Positions 46,945-55,725 of a DNA stretch of 64,000 bases are shown piece after piece (positions within the stretch are counted from its first letter, which is position 1; each line of letters opens with the position of its first letter). A program made the position numbers and the translations under genes. The notes beneath the pieces were generated by a model, which did no database searches, had not been told where the DNA came from, and saw nothing but the letters and a program-made list of their open reading frames with translations. The DNA is from Listeria monocytogenes (GTDB lineage: Bacteria > Bacillota > Bacilli > Lactobacillales > Listeriaceae). The stretch lies in NCBI RefSeq assembly GCF_013282665.1, contig NZ_CP054041.1:2462001-2526000 (forward strand), written 5' to 3'.

Positions 46945-47676
46945 TTGGATAAAGAGATAAAATATGCTTTTGTAACAGGGGCTAGCGGGGAGATAGGTCA
47001 AGCAATTTGTTTGTCACTTGCGAGAGCTGGTTGGAACTTGTATCTTCACTATCATCAAAATAAACACGCAGTAGAAACATTACTGCCGCAATTACAAGCA
47101 GAAGATGTAGACGTTATACTGATTCAAGCTGATTTTGATGATTTAACAAGTTTAACAGAGATGGAGAAGCAAGTTTTTCAGCTAGATGCCTTTATTCATG
47201 CAGCAGGGCACGCCCATTATGGTTTATTCCAGGATACTACAGATATAAATATTGCTGAATTATGGAATGTGCATATGTTTATGCCAATGAGATTAATTCG
47301 TACTTTTATGCCCAAATTAATGAAAAGTAGCCAAGGAAGAATTATTTTCATTAGTTCTATATGGGGAGAAATTGGTGCATCAATGGAAGTAGCGTATTCA
47401 ACTGTAAAAGGTGCACAAATAGCCTTTTGCCGTGCGCTAAGTCAAGAGGTAGGGCTTTCTGGAATAACAGTAAATGCCGTTACGCCAGGGGTTGTAGAAA
47501 CAAAAATGATGGATCAGTTTTCAGACGAGGAGAAAGAAATTCTTCGTCAAGAAATCCCTTTAAATCGTTTTGCCGAGCCAGAAGAAATTGCAGAAACTGT
47601 AGAATTTTTGACAAGTAAAAAAGCAAGCTATATCACTGGAGAAGTTTTGCGCTTAAATGGCGGTTGGCTTATGTAA
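46945..47676 (+). CDS. ymfI: Short-chain dehydrogenase/reductase (YmfI-like)
   Basis: This 243-aa Rossmann oxidoreductase has the NAD(P) loop TGASGEIGQAI, the catalytic serine in IFISSIWGE and YSTVK as the YxxxK pair. LNGGWLM at the end is typical of FabG-like members. The substrate is unknown; it is often annotated as 3-oxoacyl-ACP reductase, which is unproven. The start is TTG 46945, 10 nt after AAAGGG; no ATG fits. It lies between the M16 pair and rodZ as in Bacillus. Confidence 0.88.
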   Translation: MDKEIKYAFVTGASGEIGQAICLSLARAGWNLYLHYHQNKHAVETLLPQLQAEDVDVILIQADFDDLTSLTEMEKQVFQLDAFIHAAGHAHYGLFQDTTDINIAELWNVHMFMPMRLIRTFMPKLMKSSQGRIIFISSIWGEIGASMEVAYSTVKGAQIAFCRALSQEVGLSGITVNAVTPGVVETKMMDQFSDEEKEILRQEIPLNRFAEPEEIAETVEFLTSKKASYITGEVLRLNGGWLM

Positions 47677-47722
47677 TTTTAGTAAAAAATGGAAATTTGA
47701 AATTAGTAATGGTAGGTGTTTA

Positions 47723-48655
47723 ATGTTGACAGAACTCGGTGATAAACTGAAACAAGCTAGACGTGAAAAAGGACTCAGTTTAGACGACTTGCAACAAGTA
47801 ACGAAAATTCAAAAACGTTATTTGGTAGCGATTGAAGAAGGAAACTATGCTGTAATGCCTGGCAAATTTTATGCAAGAGCATTTATTAAACAATACGCAG
47901 AGGCAGTTGGGTTAGATAGCGCAACGCTTTTCGATGAGTTTGAAAGTGAAGTTCCTGAAACACCGCAACAAGAAGTAGTAAATAATGAGCCAACACGAGT
48001 ACAAAGTAAAAGAAATCCTATGCCTGCACAATCTGTGGGCAATCAAGGTAGTGCGCGTAATCGTTTCTTTGATATTTTACCAAAAATCCTCATCGCTTTA
48101 TTTATTGTTTTCATCCTGTTCATCGTATGGTTTTTCTTGCTAAACAAACAAGACAATTCCACTGAAAAAGTGAAAACAGACACGAATAATCCTACTGTAA
48201 AAGTAGAAGATTCAACGAAAAGTAAGGATACAAGTAAAGACACTGAGAAAAAAGATACGACTGCTGGAGAAGATAAATCAACAGAAACAAAGGATAAAAA
48301 GGAAGATACAGCCAAAGAAGTTGAAGTGACTAAAGGAGAAACATCCGGTAACGCCACTACGTATACAGTGAAAAATACCGATAAAATGACGCTATCTCTT
48401 AGTGCAACTGGTGATTCTTGGATTGGTGTTTCTGATGCAAATGGTAACACAATTCAAAATGTAACGCTATCAACTCAAAATCCGTCAACAGAAATTGATT
48501 TAGGTGACAACAAGACAGTTTCGATTGTTATCGGGAACTCTCCGGTTACCACTGTAAAAATCAATGGCAAACAGTTAGAACTTGCACCTGATTTTGTTAA
48601 ACAAGTATTAACAATTAATTTAGAAGCAAGCGATACTAGCTCAGATACTGAATAA
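47723..48655 (+). CDS. rodZ: Cell-shape protein RodZ (helix-turn-helix, single membrane pass)
   Basis: This 310-aa protein has a Cro/C1-type helix-turn-helix (about 1-70, LGDKLKQARREKGLSLDDLQ), a linker, a membrane segment (about 119-140), and a Lys/Thr/Asp/Glu-rich extracellular linker of some 70 residues. A C-terminal DUF4115 domain ends it. RodZ links MreB filaments to the elongation machinery. I use ATG 47723; the frame upstream to 47657 overlaps ymfI. The ribosome binding site TAGGTG is weak. Confidence 0.9.
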   Translation: MLTELGDKLKQARREKGLSLDDLQQVTKIQKRYLVAIEEGNYAVMPGKFYARAFIKQYAEAVGLDSATLFDEFESEVPETPQQEVVNNEPTRVQSKRNPMPAQSVGNQGSARNRFFDILPKILIALFIVFILFIVWFFLLNKQDNSTEKVKTDTNNPTVKVEDSTKSKDTSKDTEKKDTTAGEDKSTETKDKKEDTAKEVEVTKGETSGNATTYTVKNTDKMTLSLSATGDSWIGVSDANGNTIQNVTLSTQNPSTEIDLGDNKTVSIVIGNSPVTTVKINGKQLELAPDFVKQVLTINLEASDTSSDTE

Positions 48656-48667
48656 TTTGTTTTATAT

Positions 48668-48706
48668 GGCGAAATCTACTCATTAGATTTCGCCAACATT
48701 TTTTAT
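48668..48706 (+). terminator. Hairpin after rodZ with displaced U-tract
   Basis: A perfect 10-bp stem (GGCGAAATCT / AGATTTCGCC) is followed by AACA and then TTTTTT. It is likely a partial terminator before pgsA. Confidence 0.65.
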
Positions 48707-48745
48707 AATTACATACTTTTCAAATGTAAAAAAGGAGAGAAAAAG

Positions 48746-49324
48746 ATGAATTTACCTAATAAATTGACGGTTATCCGAATTTTTATGATACCAATTTTTG
48801 TCATTCTTTGTGTAGTACCATTTGACTGGGGAAGTGTTACTTGGCTTGATTCCACTATTCCGGTAACTAGTTTAGTAGCAACTATTATTTTCATTGTAGC
48901 GGCCCTTACAGACTGGTTTGATGGACATTTAGCTCGTAAGTATAATTTGATTACTAACTTCGGGAAATTCGCTGACCCGATGGCTGATAAACTACTTGTA
49001 GCTGCGGCATTTATTATCCTTGTAGAAATGCATATCGCTCCATCTTGGGTAGTTATTCTAATTATCAGCCGAGAATTAGCTGTTACAGGCCTTCGTTTAC
49101 TTCTAGTAGAAGGCGGAGAAGTCCTTGCAGCTGGTCAACTTGGGAAAATCAAAACGTTCACCCAAATGATTGCTATTCCACTTATGTTATTAAATAACTT
49201 CCCATTTGCTTGGACAGGGATCCGCGTAGATTTAGTGTTCTTGTATGTATGTGCATTCTTTGCAGTATGGTCAGGAATCGATTATTTCTATAAAAATCGC
49301 GGTGTTTTCAAAGGATCAATGTAA
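48746..49324 (+). CDS. pgsA: Phosphatidylglycerophosphate synthase
   Basis: PgsA (192 aa) moves a phosphatidyl group from CDP-diacylglycerol to glycerol 3-phosphate, the committed step to phosphatidylglycerol. The CDP-alcohol phosphotransferase motif is complete: DGHLARKYNLITNFGKFADP continuing to the last Asp. Four or more membrane segments surround it. The ribosome binding site AAAGGAGAG precedes the ATG. It ends at its own terminator. Confidence 0.95.
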   Translation: MNLPNKLTVIRIFMIPIFVILCVVPFDWGSVTWLDSTIPVTSLVATIIFIVAALTDWFDGHLARKYNLITNFGKFADPMADKLLVAAAFIILVEMHIAPSWVVILIISRELAVTGLRLLLVEGGEVLAAGQLGKIKTFTQMIAIPLMLLNNFPFAWTGIRVDLVFLYVCAFFAVWSGIDYFYKNRGVFKGSM

Positions 49325-49330
49325 TAAATA

Positions 49331-49359
49331 AAAAAAGCATACCATTGTGTGCTTTTTTT
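49331..49359 (+). terminator. Intrinsic terminator after pgsA
   Basis: Stem AAAAAAGCATAC / GTGTGCTTTTTT with a 4-nt loop and U-run. Confidence 0.87.
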
Positions 49360-49390
49360 CTATACAAAAATAGAAATGGGGATGACAATA

Positions 49391-50635
49391 ATGGCAAGTG
49401 CAGAAATCATTGCAGTAGGAACAGAACTATTACTTGGACAAATTGTTAATGCTAATGCTGCGTTTATTTCTCAAGAATTAGCTGCAGACGGAATATATGT
49501 ATATCATCACACGGTGGTTGGAGATAATCCAATGCGTTTAAAAGAAGTAATCGAAATTGCTGAAAACCGAAGTGACATTTTAATCTTTACCGGCGGACTT
49601 GGACCGACTGAGGATGATATTACGAAACAAATCTTGGCTAATCATCTAGACAAACAATTAGTGGAAGATGAGTACCATATGAATAAAATTAATGAGTATT
49701 TTACTTCTAGGAACAGAACTATGACCGAAAATAATAAATTACAAGCAGTTATTATTGAAGGTTCTACCGTATTGAATAATGATTATGGCTTTGCGGCTGG
49801 AATGTACTTAAAAGAAAATAATCATACCTACGTTTTGTTACCAGGCCCACCATCTGAAATGAAACCAATGTTTACAAATTATGCTAACCCCTTACTTTTA
49901 AGTGAAAGTGGCGAGCAAAACATTTTAGAATCAAAAATTATGCGTTTTTTTGGTATTGGAGAGTCACAATTAGCTACTGATTTAAACGATTTGATTGTCA
50001 CGCAAGTCAACCCGACGATTGCGACATATGCTGGTGATAATGAAGTCGTGGTTCGTATTACAGCGACAGCTAAAACAAAAGAAGAAGCAAGCAGACTGGT
50101 GAAGGATACCGAGGAGGAAGTATTGCGCCGAGATGGTAGCTTTTTATATGGATATGGAGAAGTTTCATTACCTGAATTAGTTACGGCGATGTTGCTTGAA
50201 AAAGAGCTAACCATCTCTGCTGCAGAAAGTTTCACTGCTGGTTTGTTCCAAGCAGAAATTGCTCGCTTTCCTGGTATTTCGAAAATATTTAAAGGCGGTA
50301 TGGTGACATACAGTGAAGAAATAAAACAATCCATATTACAAGTATCTCCCCAAGTAATAAAAGAAAAAGGCGTTGTTAGTGCGGAATGTGCGAAGGAAAT
50401 GGCTGGAAATGTAAGCCGCCTTTGTAAGACGGATATTGGAATCAGTTTTACAGGTGTTGCAGGCCCTGATAGTTTAGAAGGTCATCCTGCAGGCACTATT
50501 TGGATTGGACTGAGCGTTAAAGGTCATGAAGCAGAGGCTTTTCAGTTTGTTTATGGAAGAGATCGAAACCATAATCGCCGTCGTGCAGTAAAACAAGGAT
50601 TTCAGTTAATTAAACAATTTTTAGACGCGAATTAG
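49391..50635 (+). CDS. cinA: CinA family protein (competence/damage-inducible, nucleotide amidohydrolase)
   Basis: CinA (414 aa) joins an N-terminal MoaB/MogA-like domain (about 1-170, AEIIAVGTELLLGQIVN and FTGGLGPTEDD) to a C-terminal deamidase domain (about 255-414, SAAESFTAGLFQ and SFTGVAGPDSLEGHPAGTIW). Related enzymes hydrolyse pyridine-nucleotide-type substrates. ATG 49391 is 7 nt from GGGGAT and gives the usual length; ATG 49382 is the alternative. recA follows after a regulated 273-bp gap, the common cinA-recA order. Confidence 0.92.
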   Translation: MASAEIIAVGTELLLGQIVNANAAFISQELAADGIYVYHHTVVGDNPMRLKEVIEIAENRSDILIFTGGLGPTEDDITKQILANHLDKQLVEDEYHMNKINEYFTSRNRTMTENNKLQAVIIEGSTVLNNDYGFAAGMYLKENNHTYVLLPGPPSEMKPMFTNYANPLLLSESGEQNILESKIMRFFGIGESQLATDLNDLIVTQVNPTIATYAGDNEVVVRITATAKTKEEASRLVKDTEEEVLRRDGSFLYGYGEVSLPELVTAMLLEKELTISAAESFTAGLFQAEIARFPGISKIFKGGMVTYSEEIKQSILQVSPQVIKEKGVVSAECAKEMAGNVSRLCKTDIGISFTGVAGPDSLEGHPAGTIWIGLSVKGHEAEAFQFVYGRDRNHNRRRAVKQGFQLIKQFLDAN

Positions 50636-50700
50636 TCGCTTTTACTTGAAGAAAAGGAAAAAAATCTGCAAAAAAAGTGGAAATAAGCGATAAAAAAGTA

Positions 50701-50730
50701 TTAGACGAACGCCGGAAATCCCGTTATAAT
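50701..50730 (+). promoter_or_regulatory. Possible upstream promoter of recA
   Basis: TTAGAC, 18 bp, TATAAT. It would start transcription upstream of the LexA-type box. Confidence 0.4.
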
Positions 50731-50771
50731 GAGGAAGAAAGCAGCCGGTGCTTACACAAAACAAAAAAATA

Positions 50772-50785
50772 CGAATAAATGTTCG
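50772..50785 (+). promoter_or_regulatory. LexA (SOS) box of recA
   Basis: CGAAT-N4-GTTCG matches the Gram-positive SOS box CGAAC-N4-GTTCG with one change and sits 8 bp upstream of the recA -35. Confidence 0.82.
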
Positions 50786-50793
50786 CTTTTTGC

Positions 50794-50822
50794 TTGCTTC
50801 TCACTCTAAAATGCGTTATAGT
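50794..50822 (+). promoter_or_regulatory. Main promoter of recA
   Basis: TTGCTT, 17 bp, TATAGT, directly downstream of the SOS box. The leader is about 80 nt. Confidence 0.78.
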
Positions 50823-50908
50823 AATTTTAGGAAAACATTCTGACTGTTTTTTGAGAGAGAAGAAGTAGAAAAACAGCTATTAGGATATTTATTGAAGGAG
50901 GCAACAAT

Positions 50909-51955
50909 GTGAATGATCGTCAAGCGGCATTAGACCAAGCTTTAAAACAAATTGAAAAACAATTCGGTAAAGGTTCCATTATGAAATTAGGGGAACATTC
51001 AGACCAAAATATATCTACTATTTCTAGTGGCTCATTAGCTTTAGATATTGCTTTAGGAGTCGGCGGATACCCTCGTGGACGTATTATTGAAGTATACGGA
51101 CCAGAAAGTTCCGGTAAAACAACGGTTGCACTTCATGCTATTGCGGAAGTACAAGCACAAGGCGGAACAGCGGCATTTATCGATGCAGAACACGCTCTAG
51201 ATCCAGCGTATGCTAAAAATCTTGGTGTAAACATTGATGAATTACTATTATCTCAACCTGATACAGGGGAGCAAGCATTAGAAATTGCAGAAGCGTTAGT
51301 TAGAAGTGGTGCTGTAGATATGTTAGTAATTGACTCCGTTGCAGCACTTGTACCACGTGCTGAAATTGAAGGGGAGATGGGTGATGCACACGTTGGGCTA
51401 CAAGCACGTTTAATGTCCCAAGCATTGCGTAAACTTTCTGGTGTTATTAATAAATCAAAAACCATTGCTATTTTCATTAACCAAATTCGTGAAAAAGTTG
51501 GTGTTATGTTTGGGAACCCTGAGATTACACCTGGTGGTCGTGCGCTTAAATTCTATTCGACTGTACGTTTAGAAGTAAGACGTGCAGAACAACTTAAACA
51601 AGGTACAGATGTAATGGGTAACAAAACAAAAATCAAAGTTGTGAAAAACAAGGTAGCTCCTCCGTTCCGTATTGCTGAAGTGGACATCATGTACGGTGAA
51701 GGTATTTCACGTGAAGGTGAGCTTGTAGATATGGCTGCTGAAGTGGATGTAATCAATAAAAGTGGTTCATGGTATTCTTACAAAGAAGAACGTATCGGCC
51801 AAGGTCGTGAAAACGCAAAACAATATCTGAAAGAACATACAGATATTCGTGATGAGATTTCAAAACGTGTTCGTGAAGAGTACGAAATTGACGGAAGCAA
51901 TAAAGAACCTTTAGATGAAGGCGAAGAAACTTTAAGTTTACTAGATGATGAATAA
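50909..51955 (+). CDS. recA: Recombinase RecA
   Basis: RecA (348 aa) forms filaments on single-stranded DNA, drives strand exchange and triggers LexA cleavage. Walker A is GPESSGKT (64-71). [37 protein letters not shown] and the acidic C-terminus [16 protein letters not shown] are present. The start is GTG 50909, 7 nt after AAGGAGG. An ATG two bases earlier is followed at once by TGA, so it cannot start the protein. It is flanked by an SOS box and a terminator. Confidence 0.97.
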   Translation: MNDRQAALDQALKQIEKQFGKGSIMKLGEHSDQNISTISSGSLALDIALGVGGYPRGRIIEVYGPESSGKTTVALHAIAEVQAQGGTAAFIDAEHALDPAYAKNLGVNIDELLLSQPDTGEQALEIAEALVRSGAVDMLVIDSVAALVPRAEIEGEMGDAHVGLQARLMSQALRKLSGVINKSKTIAIFINQIREKVGVMFGNPEITPGGRALKFYSTVRLEVRRAEQLKQGTDVMGNKTKIKVVKNKVAPPFRIAEVDIMYGEGISREGELVDMAAEVDVINKSGSWYSYKEERIGQGRENAKQYLKEHTDIRDEISKRVREEYEIDGSNKEPLDEGEETLSLLDDE

Positions 51956-51964
51956 GTAATGCTT

Positions 51965-52005
51965 AATACGTGGTAGGAATTTATTTCCTATCACGTATTT
52001 TTTAC
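51965..52005 (+). terminator. Intrinsic terminator after recA
   Basis: A 15-bp stem (AATACGTGGTAGGAA / TTCCTATCACGTATT) followed by a U-run. Confidence 0.92.
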
Positions 52006-52052
52006 TATTTTAAAAAAACTAAGTAAAATAACCATACATTTCATTCCTTTTC

Positions 52053-52081
52053 TTGACATTGTATGCTTTGACCTATAAAAT
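52053..52081 (+). promoter_or_regulatory. Promoter of rny with long leader
   Basis: TTGACA, 17 bp, TAAAAT. The leader is about 170 nt and contains several short complementary segments (GGGAA/TTCCT, CCAG/CTGG, TCGGT/ACCGA). No coding frame is seen in it. Confidence 0.8.
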
Positions 52082-52255
52082 TAAGTTGTATATTTTATAT
52101 TGCTGGGAGACAAGGGGGAAGTTTTTCCTTTTGAAAATCGGCTTCAACTGAATGGGGAGATTAGCACTCGGTTGTTGATGAAAAATACGCATGTGCCAGA
52201 TTTCTGGCCACCGACATAACAATAACGAAAATTGAATAGCAAAGGAGGTGTAAGG

Positions 52256-53818
52256 ATGACAATCGCAATCACGATCATCTCCAGTTTGCTTTTCTTAATC
52301 GTCGGTCTAGTTGTTGGTTCTCTAATTTTTAAATCTAGTACAGAGAAAAAACTGGCTGCTGCAAGGGGGACTGCTGAATTAATTGTAGAGGATGCAAAGA
52401 AAGAAGCAGAAACTACAAAAAAAGAAGCATTGCTTGAAGCGAAGGAAGAGAATCATAGGTTACGTACTGAAATCGAAAATGAACTTCGTGGGCGAAGAAC
52501 AGAGACACAGAAAGCAGAAAATCGCTTATTGCAAAGGGAGGAAAACCTCGACCGTAAAGATACTTCTTTAAGTAAACGAGAAGCTACACTTGAAAGAAAA
52601 GAGGAGAGTATCAGTAAACGTCAACAACAAATTGAAGAGAAAGAAAGCAAACTAGCTGAGATGATTCAAGCGGAGCAGACAGAACTCGAAAGAATTTCTG
52701 CGCTCAGCAAAGAGGAAGCGAAATCTATCATCCTTAATCAGGTAGAAGATGAATTAACACATGATACAGCAATCATGGTCAAAGAATCAGAAAACCGGGC
52801 TAAGGAAGAGTCGGATAAAAAAGCAAAGAATATTCTCTCACTAGCTATCCAGCGTTGTGCAGCTGATCATGTGGCAGAAACAACGGTGTCTGTTGTTACC
52901 TTACCAAATGATGAGATGAAAGGTCGGATTATCGGACGTGAAGGCCGTAATATCCGCACGCTTGAGACGTTAACAGGGATTGATTTGATAATTGATGATA
53001 CACCGGAAGCAGTAATTCTTTCCGGATTTGATCCAATTCGACGTGAAATCGCTAGAATCGCCTTAGAAAAACTTGTTCAAGATGGAAGAATCCATCCAGC
53101 TCGAATTGAAGAAATGGTGGACAAAGCCCGTAAAGAGGTGGATGAACACATTCGCGAAGTCGGGGAACAAGCAACATTTGAAGTTGGAATTCATTCCATC
53201 CATCCTGATTTGATAAAAATTCTTGGCCGCTTGCGTTACCGTACTAGTTACGGGCAAAACGTTCTTAACCACTCACTCGAAGTTTCGAAACTTGCAGGAA
53301 TTCTTGCAGGAGAGCTTGGCGAAGACGTTACGCTTGCTAAACGGGCCGGACTGCTTCATGACATTGGTAAAGCAATTGACCATGAAATTGAAGGCAGTCA
53401 CGTTGAAATCGGCGTGGAACTTGCTACCAAATACAAAGAAAATGATGTGGTAATCAATAGTATTGCTTCCCATCATGGAGATACAGAAGCTACTTCTGTC
53501 ATCGCAGTATTGGTTGCAGCAGCGGATGCACTTTCTGCTGCAAGACCAGGAGCTCGTAGTGAAACGCTTGAAAATTACATTCGTCGTTTAGAAAAATTAG
53601 AAGAAATTTCTGAGTCTTACGATGGTGTAGAAAAATCTTATGCTATCCAAGCAGGACGTGAAGTACGTATCATCGTTGAGCCAGATACAATTGATGATCT
53701 TTCTTCCTACCGCCTTGCACGCGACATAAGAAAACGAATTGAAGAGGAGTTAGATTATCCTGGTCACATTAAAGTGACTGTCATTCGTGAAACAAGAGCA
53801 GTTGAATACGCTAAATAA
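52256..53818 (+). CDS. rny: Ribonuclease Y
   Basis: RNase Y (520 aa) is the membrane-bound endoribonuclease that starts decay of many mRNAs. An N-terminal membrane helix (about 3-25), a long charged coiled coil (about 30-200), a KH domain ([17 protein letters not shown]) and an HD domain (H368, D369 in [12 protein letters not shown]) occur in order. I use ATG 52256 after AAAGGAGGTG; the upstream extension lacks support. Its modulators YmdB and RicA are encoded just downstream. Confidence 0.96.
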   Translation: MTIAITIISSLLFLIVGLVVGSLIFKSSTEKKLAAARGTAELIVEDAKKEAETTKKEALLEAKEENHRLRTEIENELRGRRTETQKAENRLLQREENLDRKDTSLSKREATLERKEESISKRQQQIEEKESKLAEMIQAEQTELERISALSKEEAKSIILNQVEDELTHDTAIMVKESENRAKEESDKKAKNILSLAIQRCAADHVAETTVSVVTLPNDEMKGRIIGREGRNIRTLETLTGIDLIIDDTPEAVILSGFDPIRREIARIALEKLVQDGRIHPARIEEMVDKARKEVDEHIREVGEQATFEVGIHSIHPDLIKILGRLRYRTSYGQNVLNHSLEVSKLAGILAGELGEDVTLAKRAGLLHDIGKAIDHEIEGSHVEIGVELATKYKENDVVINSIASHHGDTEATSVIAVLVAAADALSAARPGARSETLENYIRRLEKLEEISESYDGVEKSYAIQAGREVRIIVEPDTIDDLSSYRLARDIRKRIEEELDYPGHIKVTVIRETRAVEYAK

Positions 53819-53823
53819 TAATT

Positions 53824-53865
53824 AAAAGATACATCGCAAATTTATTTTGCGGTGTATCTTTTTTA
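53824..53865 (+). terminator. Intrinsic terminator after rny
   Basis: A 17-bp stem (AAAAGATACATCGCAAA / TTTGCGGTGTATCTTTT) with a 5-nt loop and U-run. Confidence 0.93.
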
Positions 53866-53870
53866 ATCGG

Positions 53871-53899
53871 TTGCCTAGCTTGACTAAGAACGGTATAAT
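53871..53899 (+). promoter_or_regulatory. Promoter of the acetyltransferase-ymdB-ricA unit
   Basis: TTGCCT, 17 bp, TATAAT. Confidence 0.7.
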
Positions 53900-53931
53900 T
53901 AATGGATAAATGAGAGAGGGAGGCGGAGTTT

Positions 53932-54429
53932 TTGAGTGAGTGGAAAATTTTGCCGATGCAAAAAGAACACTATTCAGGAGTAGCTGCAGTCCATCAAGAG
54001 GGCATTGAAACAGGAAACGCTACTTTTCAAGAGAAGACACTATCTCTAGAAGTGTTTAATGAGAAGTACTTAAACAATTGTCGATTAGTTGTTCTTATGA
54101 ATGGCGAAGTGATTGGCTGGGCAGCGCTGTTACCATTTTCAAGTATGCATGCTTATCGAGGCGTAGCTGAATTAAGCATTTATATAGCAAAAAGCGCCCG
54201 TGGAAAAGGCGTTGGAAAAGCACTTATGCATGAACTTATTCAGACAAGTGAGCAGCAAGGTTTTTGGACTTTGCAATCTTTGATTTTTCCAGAAAATAAA
54301 GCTAGCATTGCACTCCATCATACATATGGTTTTCAAACTTTATGCATTCATGAAAAATTAGGTGAAATGAACGGGGTATTTCGCGATGTTGCATTATTAG
54401 AACGTAGAAGTAATAGAAACGGAGATTAA
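53932..54429 (+). CDS. GNAT acetyltransferase, phosphinothricin acetyltransferase-like
   Basis: This 165-aa GNAT protein has the acetyl-CoA motif KSARGKGVGKALMHELI and the beta-bulge region ELSIYIA. It begins like PAT-type enzymes (VAAVHQEGIETGNATFQ). Such enzymes acetylate small amines including methionine sulfoximine or phosphinothricin; the true substrate is unknown. The start is TTG 53932, 8 nt after GGGAGG. ymdB follows 4 bp later, so the two are co-transcribed. Confidence 0.87.
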   Translation: MSEWKILPMQKEHYSGVAAVHQEGIETGNATFQEKTLSLEVFNEKYLNNCRLVVLMNGEVIGWAALLPFSSMHAYRGVAELSIYIAKSARGKGVGKALMHELIQTSEQQGFWTLQSLIFPENKASIALHHTYGFQTLCIHEKLGEMNGVFRDVALLERRSNRNGD

Positions 54430-54433
54430 CAAA

Positions 54434-55237
54434 ATGAAAATTTTATTTATTGGTGACGTGGTTGGTTCTATCGGACGCGATGCCATAACAGAATATTTAC
54501 CACAATTAAAGAAAAAATATAAACCTACTATCACGGTGATTAACGGTGAAAATGCAGCGAGTGGACGTGGGATTACAGAGAAAATTTATAAAGATTTTCT
54601 AGAGCTTGGTGCCAATGCTGTAACGCTTGGAAACCATACATGGGATAACCGTGATATTTTCGAATTTATTGACGACGCGAAATATTTAGTGCGTCCAGCA
54701 AACTTTCCAGATGATACTACACCTGGAACGGGAATGGTTTTTGTGAAAAGCAATCAGCATGAAATTGCCGTTATCAACATGCAAGGTCGGACTTTTCTAG
54801 CAGATTTAGACGATCCATTCCGCAAAATGGACACTTTGATAGAAGAAGCGAAAAAACGTACTAACATTATTTTTGTGGATTTTCATGCAGAAACTACTAG
54901 TGAAAAAGAAGCAATGGGTTGGTATTTAGATGGTCGTGTTACAGCTGTTGTTGGTACACATACCCATGTACAAACATCTGATAATCGCATTCTTCCAGAA
55001 GGGACAGCTTATCTGACGGATACTGGTATGACTGGTCCATACGATGCTATTCTTGGAATGGAAAAAGAAGCTGTTATTCGTCGTTTTAAAACGGCGTTGC
55101 CAACTAGATTCGAAGTTCCAAAAACGGGACGAGCAGTCTTATCTGGCTGTTTAATAACACTTGACGAAAATACTGGAAAAGCACAAAAAATTGACCGAAT
55201 TCTCATCAATGAAGACCACCCATTTTCCTTTGATTAA
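54434..55237 (+). CDS. ymdB: Metallophosphodiesterase YmdB
   Basis: YmdB (267 aa) is a dinuclear metallophosphodiesterase with activity on 2',3'- and 3',5'-cyclic nucleotides in relatives. Metal-binding blocks are FIGDVVGSIGRD, VINGENAASGRG, TLGNHTWDN, DFHAETTSEKEAMGW and GTHTHVQT. In B. subtilis it affects RNase Y, biofilm and motility decisions. The ribosome binding site AACGGAGA precedes the ATG. It lies 16 bp before ricA. Confidence 0.94.
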   Translation: MKILFIGDVVGSIGRDAITEYLPQLKKKYKPTITVINGENAASGRGITEKIYKDFLELGANAVTLGNHTWDNRDIFEFIDDAKYLVRPANFPDDTTPGTGMVFVKSNQHEIAVINMQGRTFLADLDDPFRKMDTLIEEAKKRTNIIFVDFHAETTSEKEAMGWYLDGRVTAVVGTHTHVQTSDNRILPEGTAYLTDTGMTGPYDAILGMEKEAVIRRFKTALPTRFEVPKTGRAVLSGCLITLDENTGKAQKIDRILINEDHPFSFD

Positions 55238-55253
55238 GAATGGAGATGAAATT

Positions 55254-55616
55254 GTGACAGTTTCAAAAGACGAAATAATGAAAAAAGCAACTGAACTTCG
55301 TGATGCGCTTCAACAAACGGAAGAAGTATCATTCTACCGCCTTGCCGAGGAAAGAATTAATGCGAATTCTAAAGTAGCAGCGAAGGTTTCTAAAATAAAA
55401 TTACTTCAAAAAGAAGCAGTAAACTTAGAGCATTATCAAAAACTTGAAGCAATGAAGCAGACGGAAAATCAAATTGATAACGTTCGAGCAGATATTGATT
55501 CGCTTCCGATTGTAACGGAATTTAGACGCGCCCAAGAAGATGCAAACGATCTTTTGCAATCAATTACAACAGAAATCACGACAAAAGTAACAACCGAGCT
55601 TGAAAAAGAAAATTAA
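55254..55616 (+). CDS. ricA: RicA (YmcA), RNase Y specificity/regulatory factor
   Basis: This 120-aa helical protein resembles YmcA, one of the Y-complex (RicA-RicF-RicT) proteins that direct RNase Y processing of operon mRNAs. Conserved parts are VSKDEIMKKATELRDAL and KIKLLQKEAVNLEHYQKLEA. I use GTG 55254, 6 nt after GGAGATGA; the open frame reaches back to 55161 inside ymdB but that part does not resemble the family. A terminator follows. Confidence 0.9.
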   Translation: MTVSKDEIMKKATELRDALQQTEEVSFYRLAEERINANSKVAAKVSKIKLLQKEAVNLEHYQKLEAMKQTENQIDNVRADIDSLPIVTEFRRAQEDANDLLQSITTEITTKVTTELEKEN

Positions 55617-55622
55617 CATGTT

Positions 55623-55652
55623 AAAACTGCCAAAACGCTGGCAGTTTTTTTC
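55623..55652 (+). terminator. Intrinsic terminator after ricA
   Basis: A 10-bp stem (AAAACTGCCA / TGGCAGTTTT) with a 6-nt loop and U-run. Confidence 0.92.
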
Positions 55653-55681
55653 TTTTGCGGTCGCAGGAAAATGAAACTTTA

Positions 55682-55690
55682 TGCTATAAT
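55682..55690 (+). promoter_or_regulatory. Extended -10 promoter of mutSL
   Basis: TGCTATAAT, 35 bp before the mutS ATG; the -35 is weak. Confidence 0.6.
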
Positions 55691-55725
55691 GAGAGGATGA
55701 AAAAGAAGTAAGGGATGATGAGATA

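Noticed and set aside
48043..48450. Long minus-strand frame (135 codons) inside rodZ
   Set aside because: It is the shadow of the low-complexity Lys/Thr/Asp-rich linker of RodZ; composition is Ser/Val repeats with no initiation signals.
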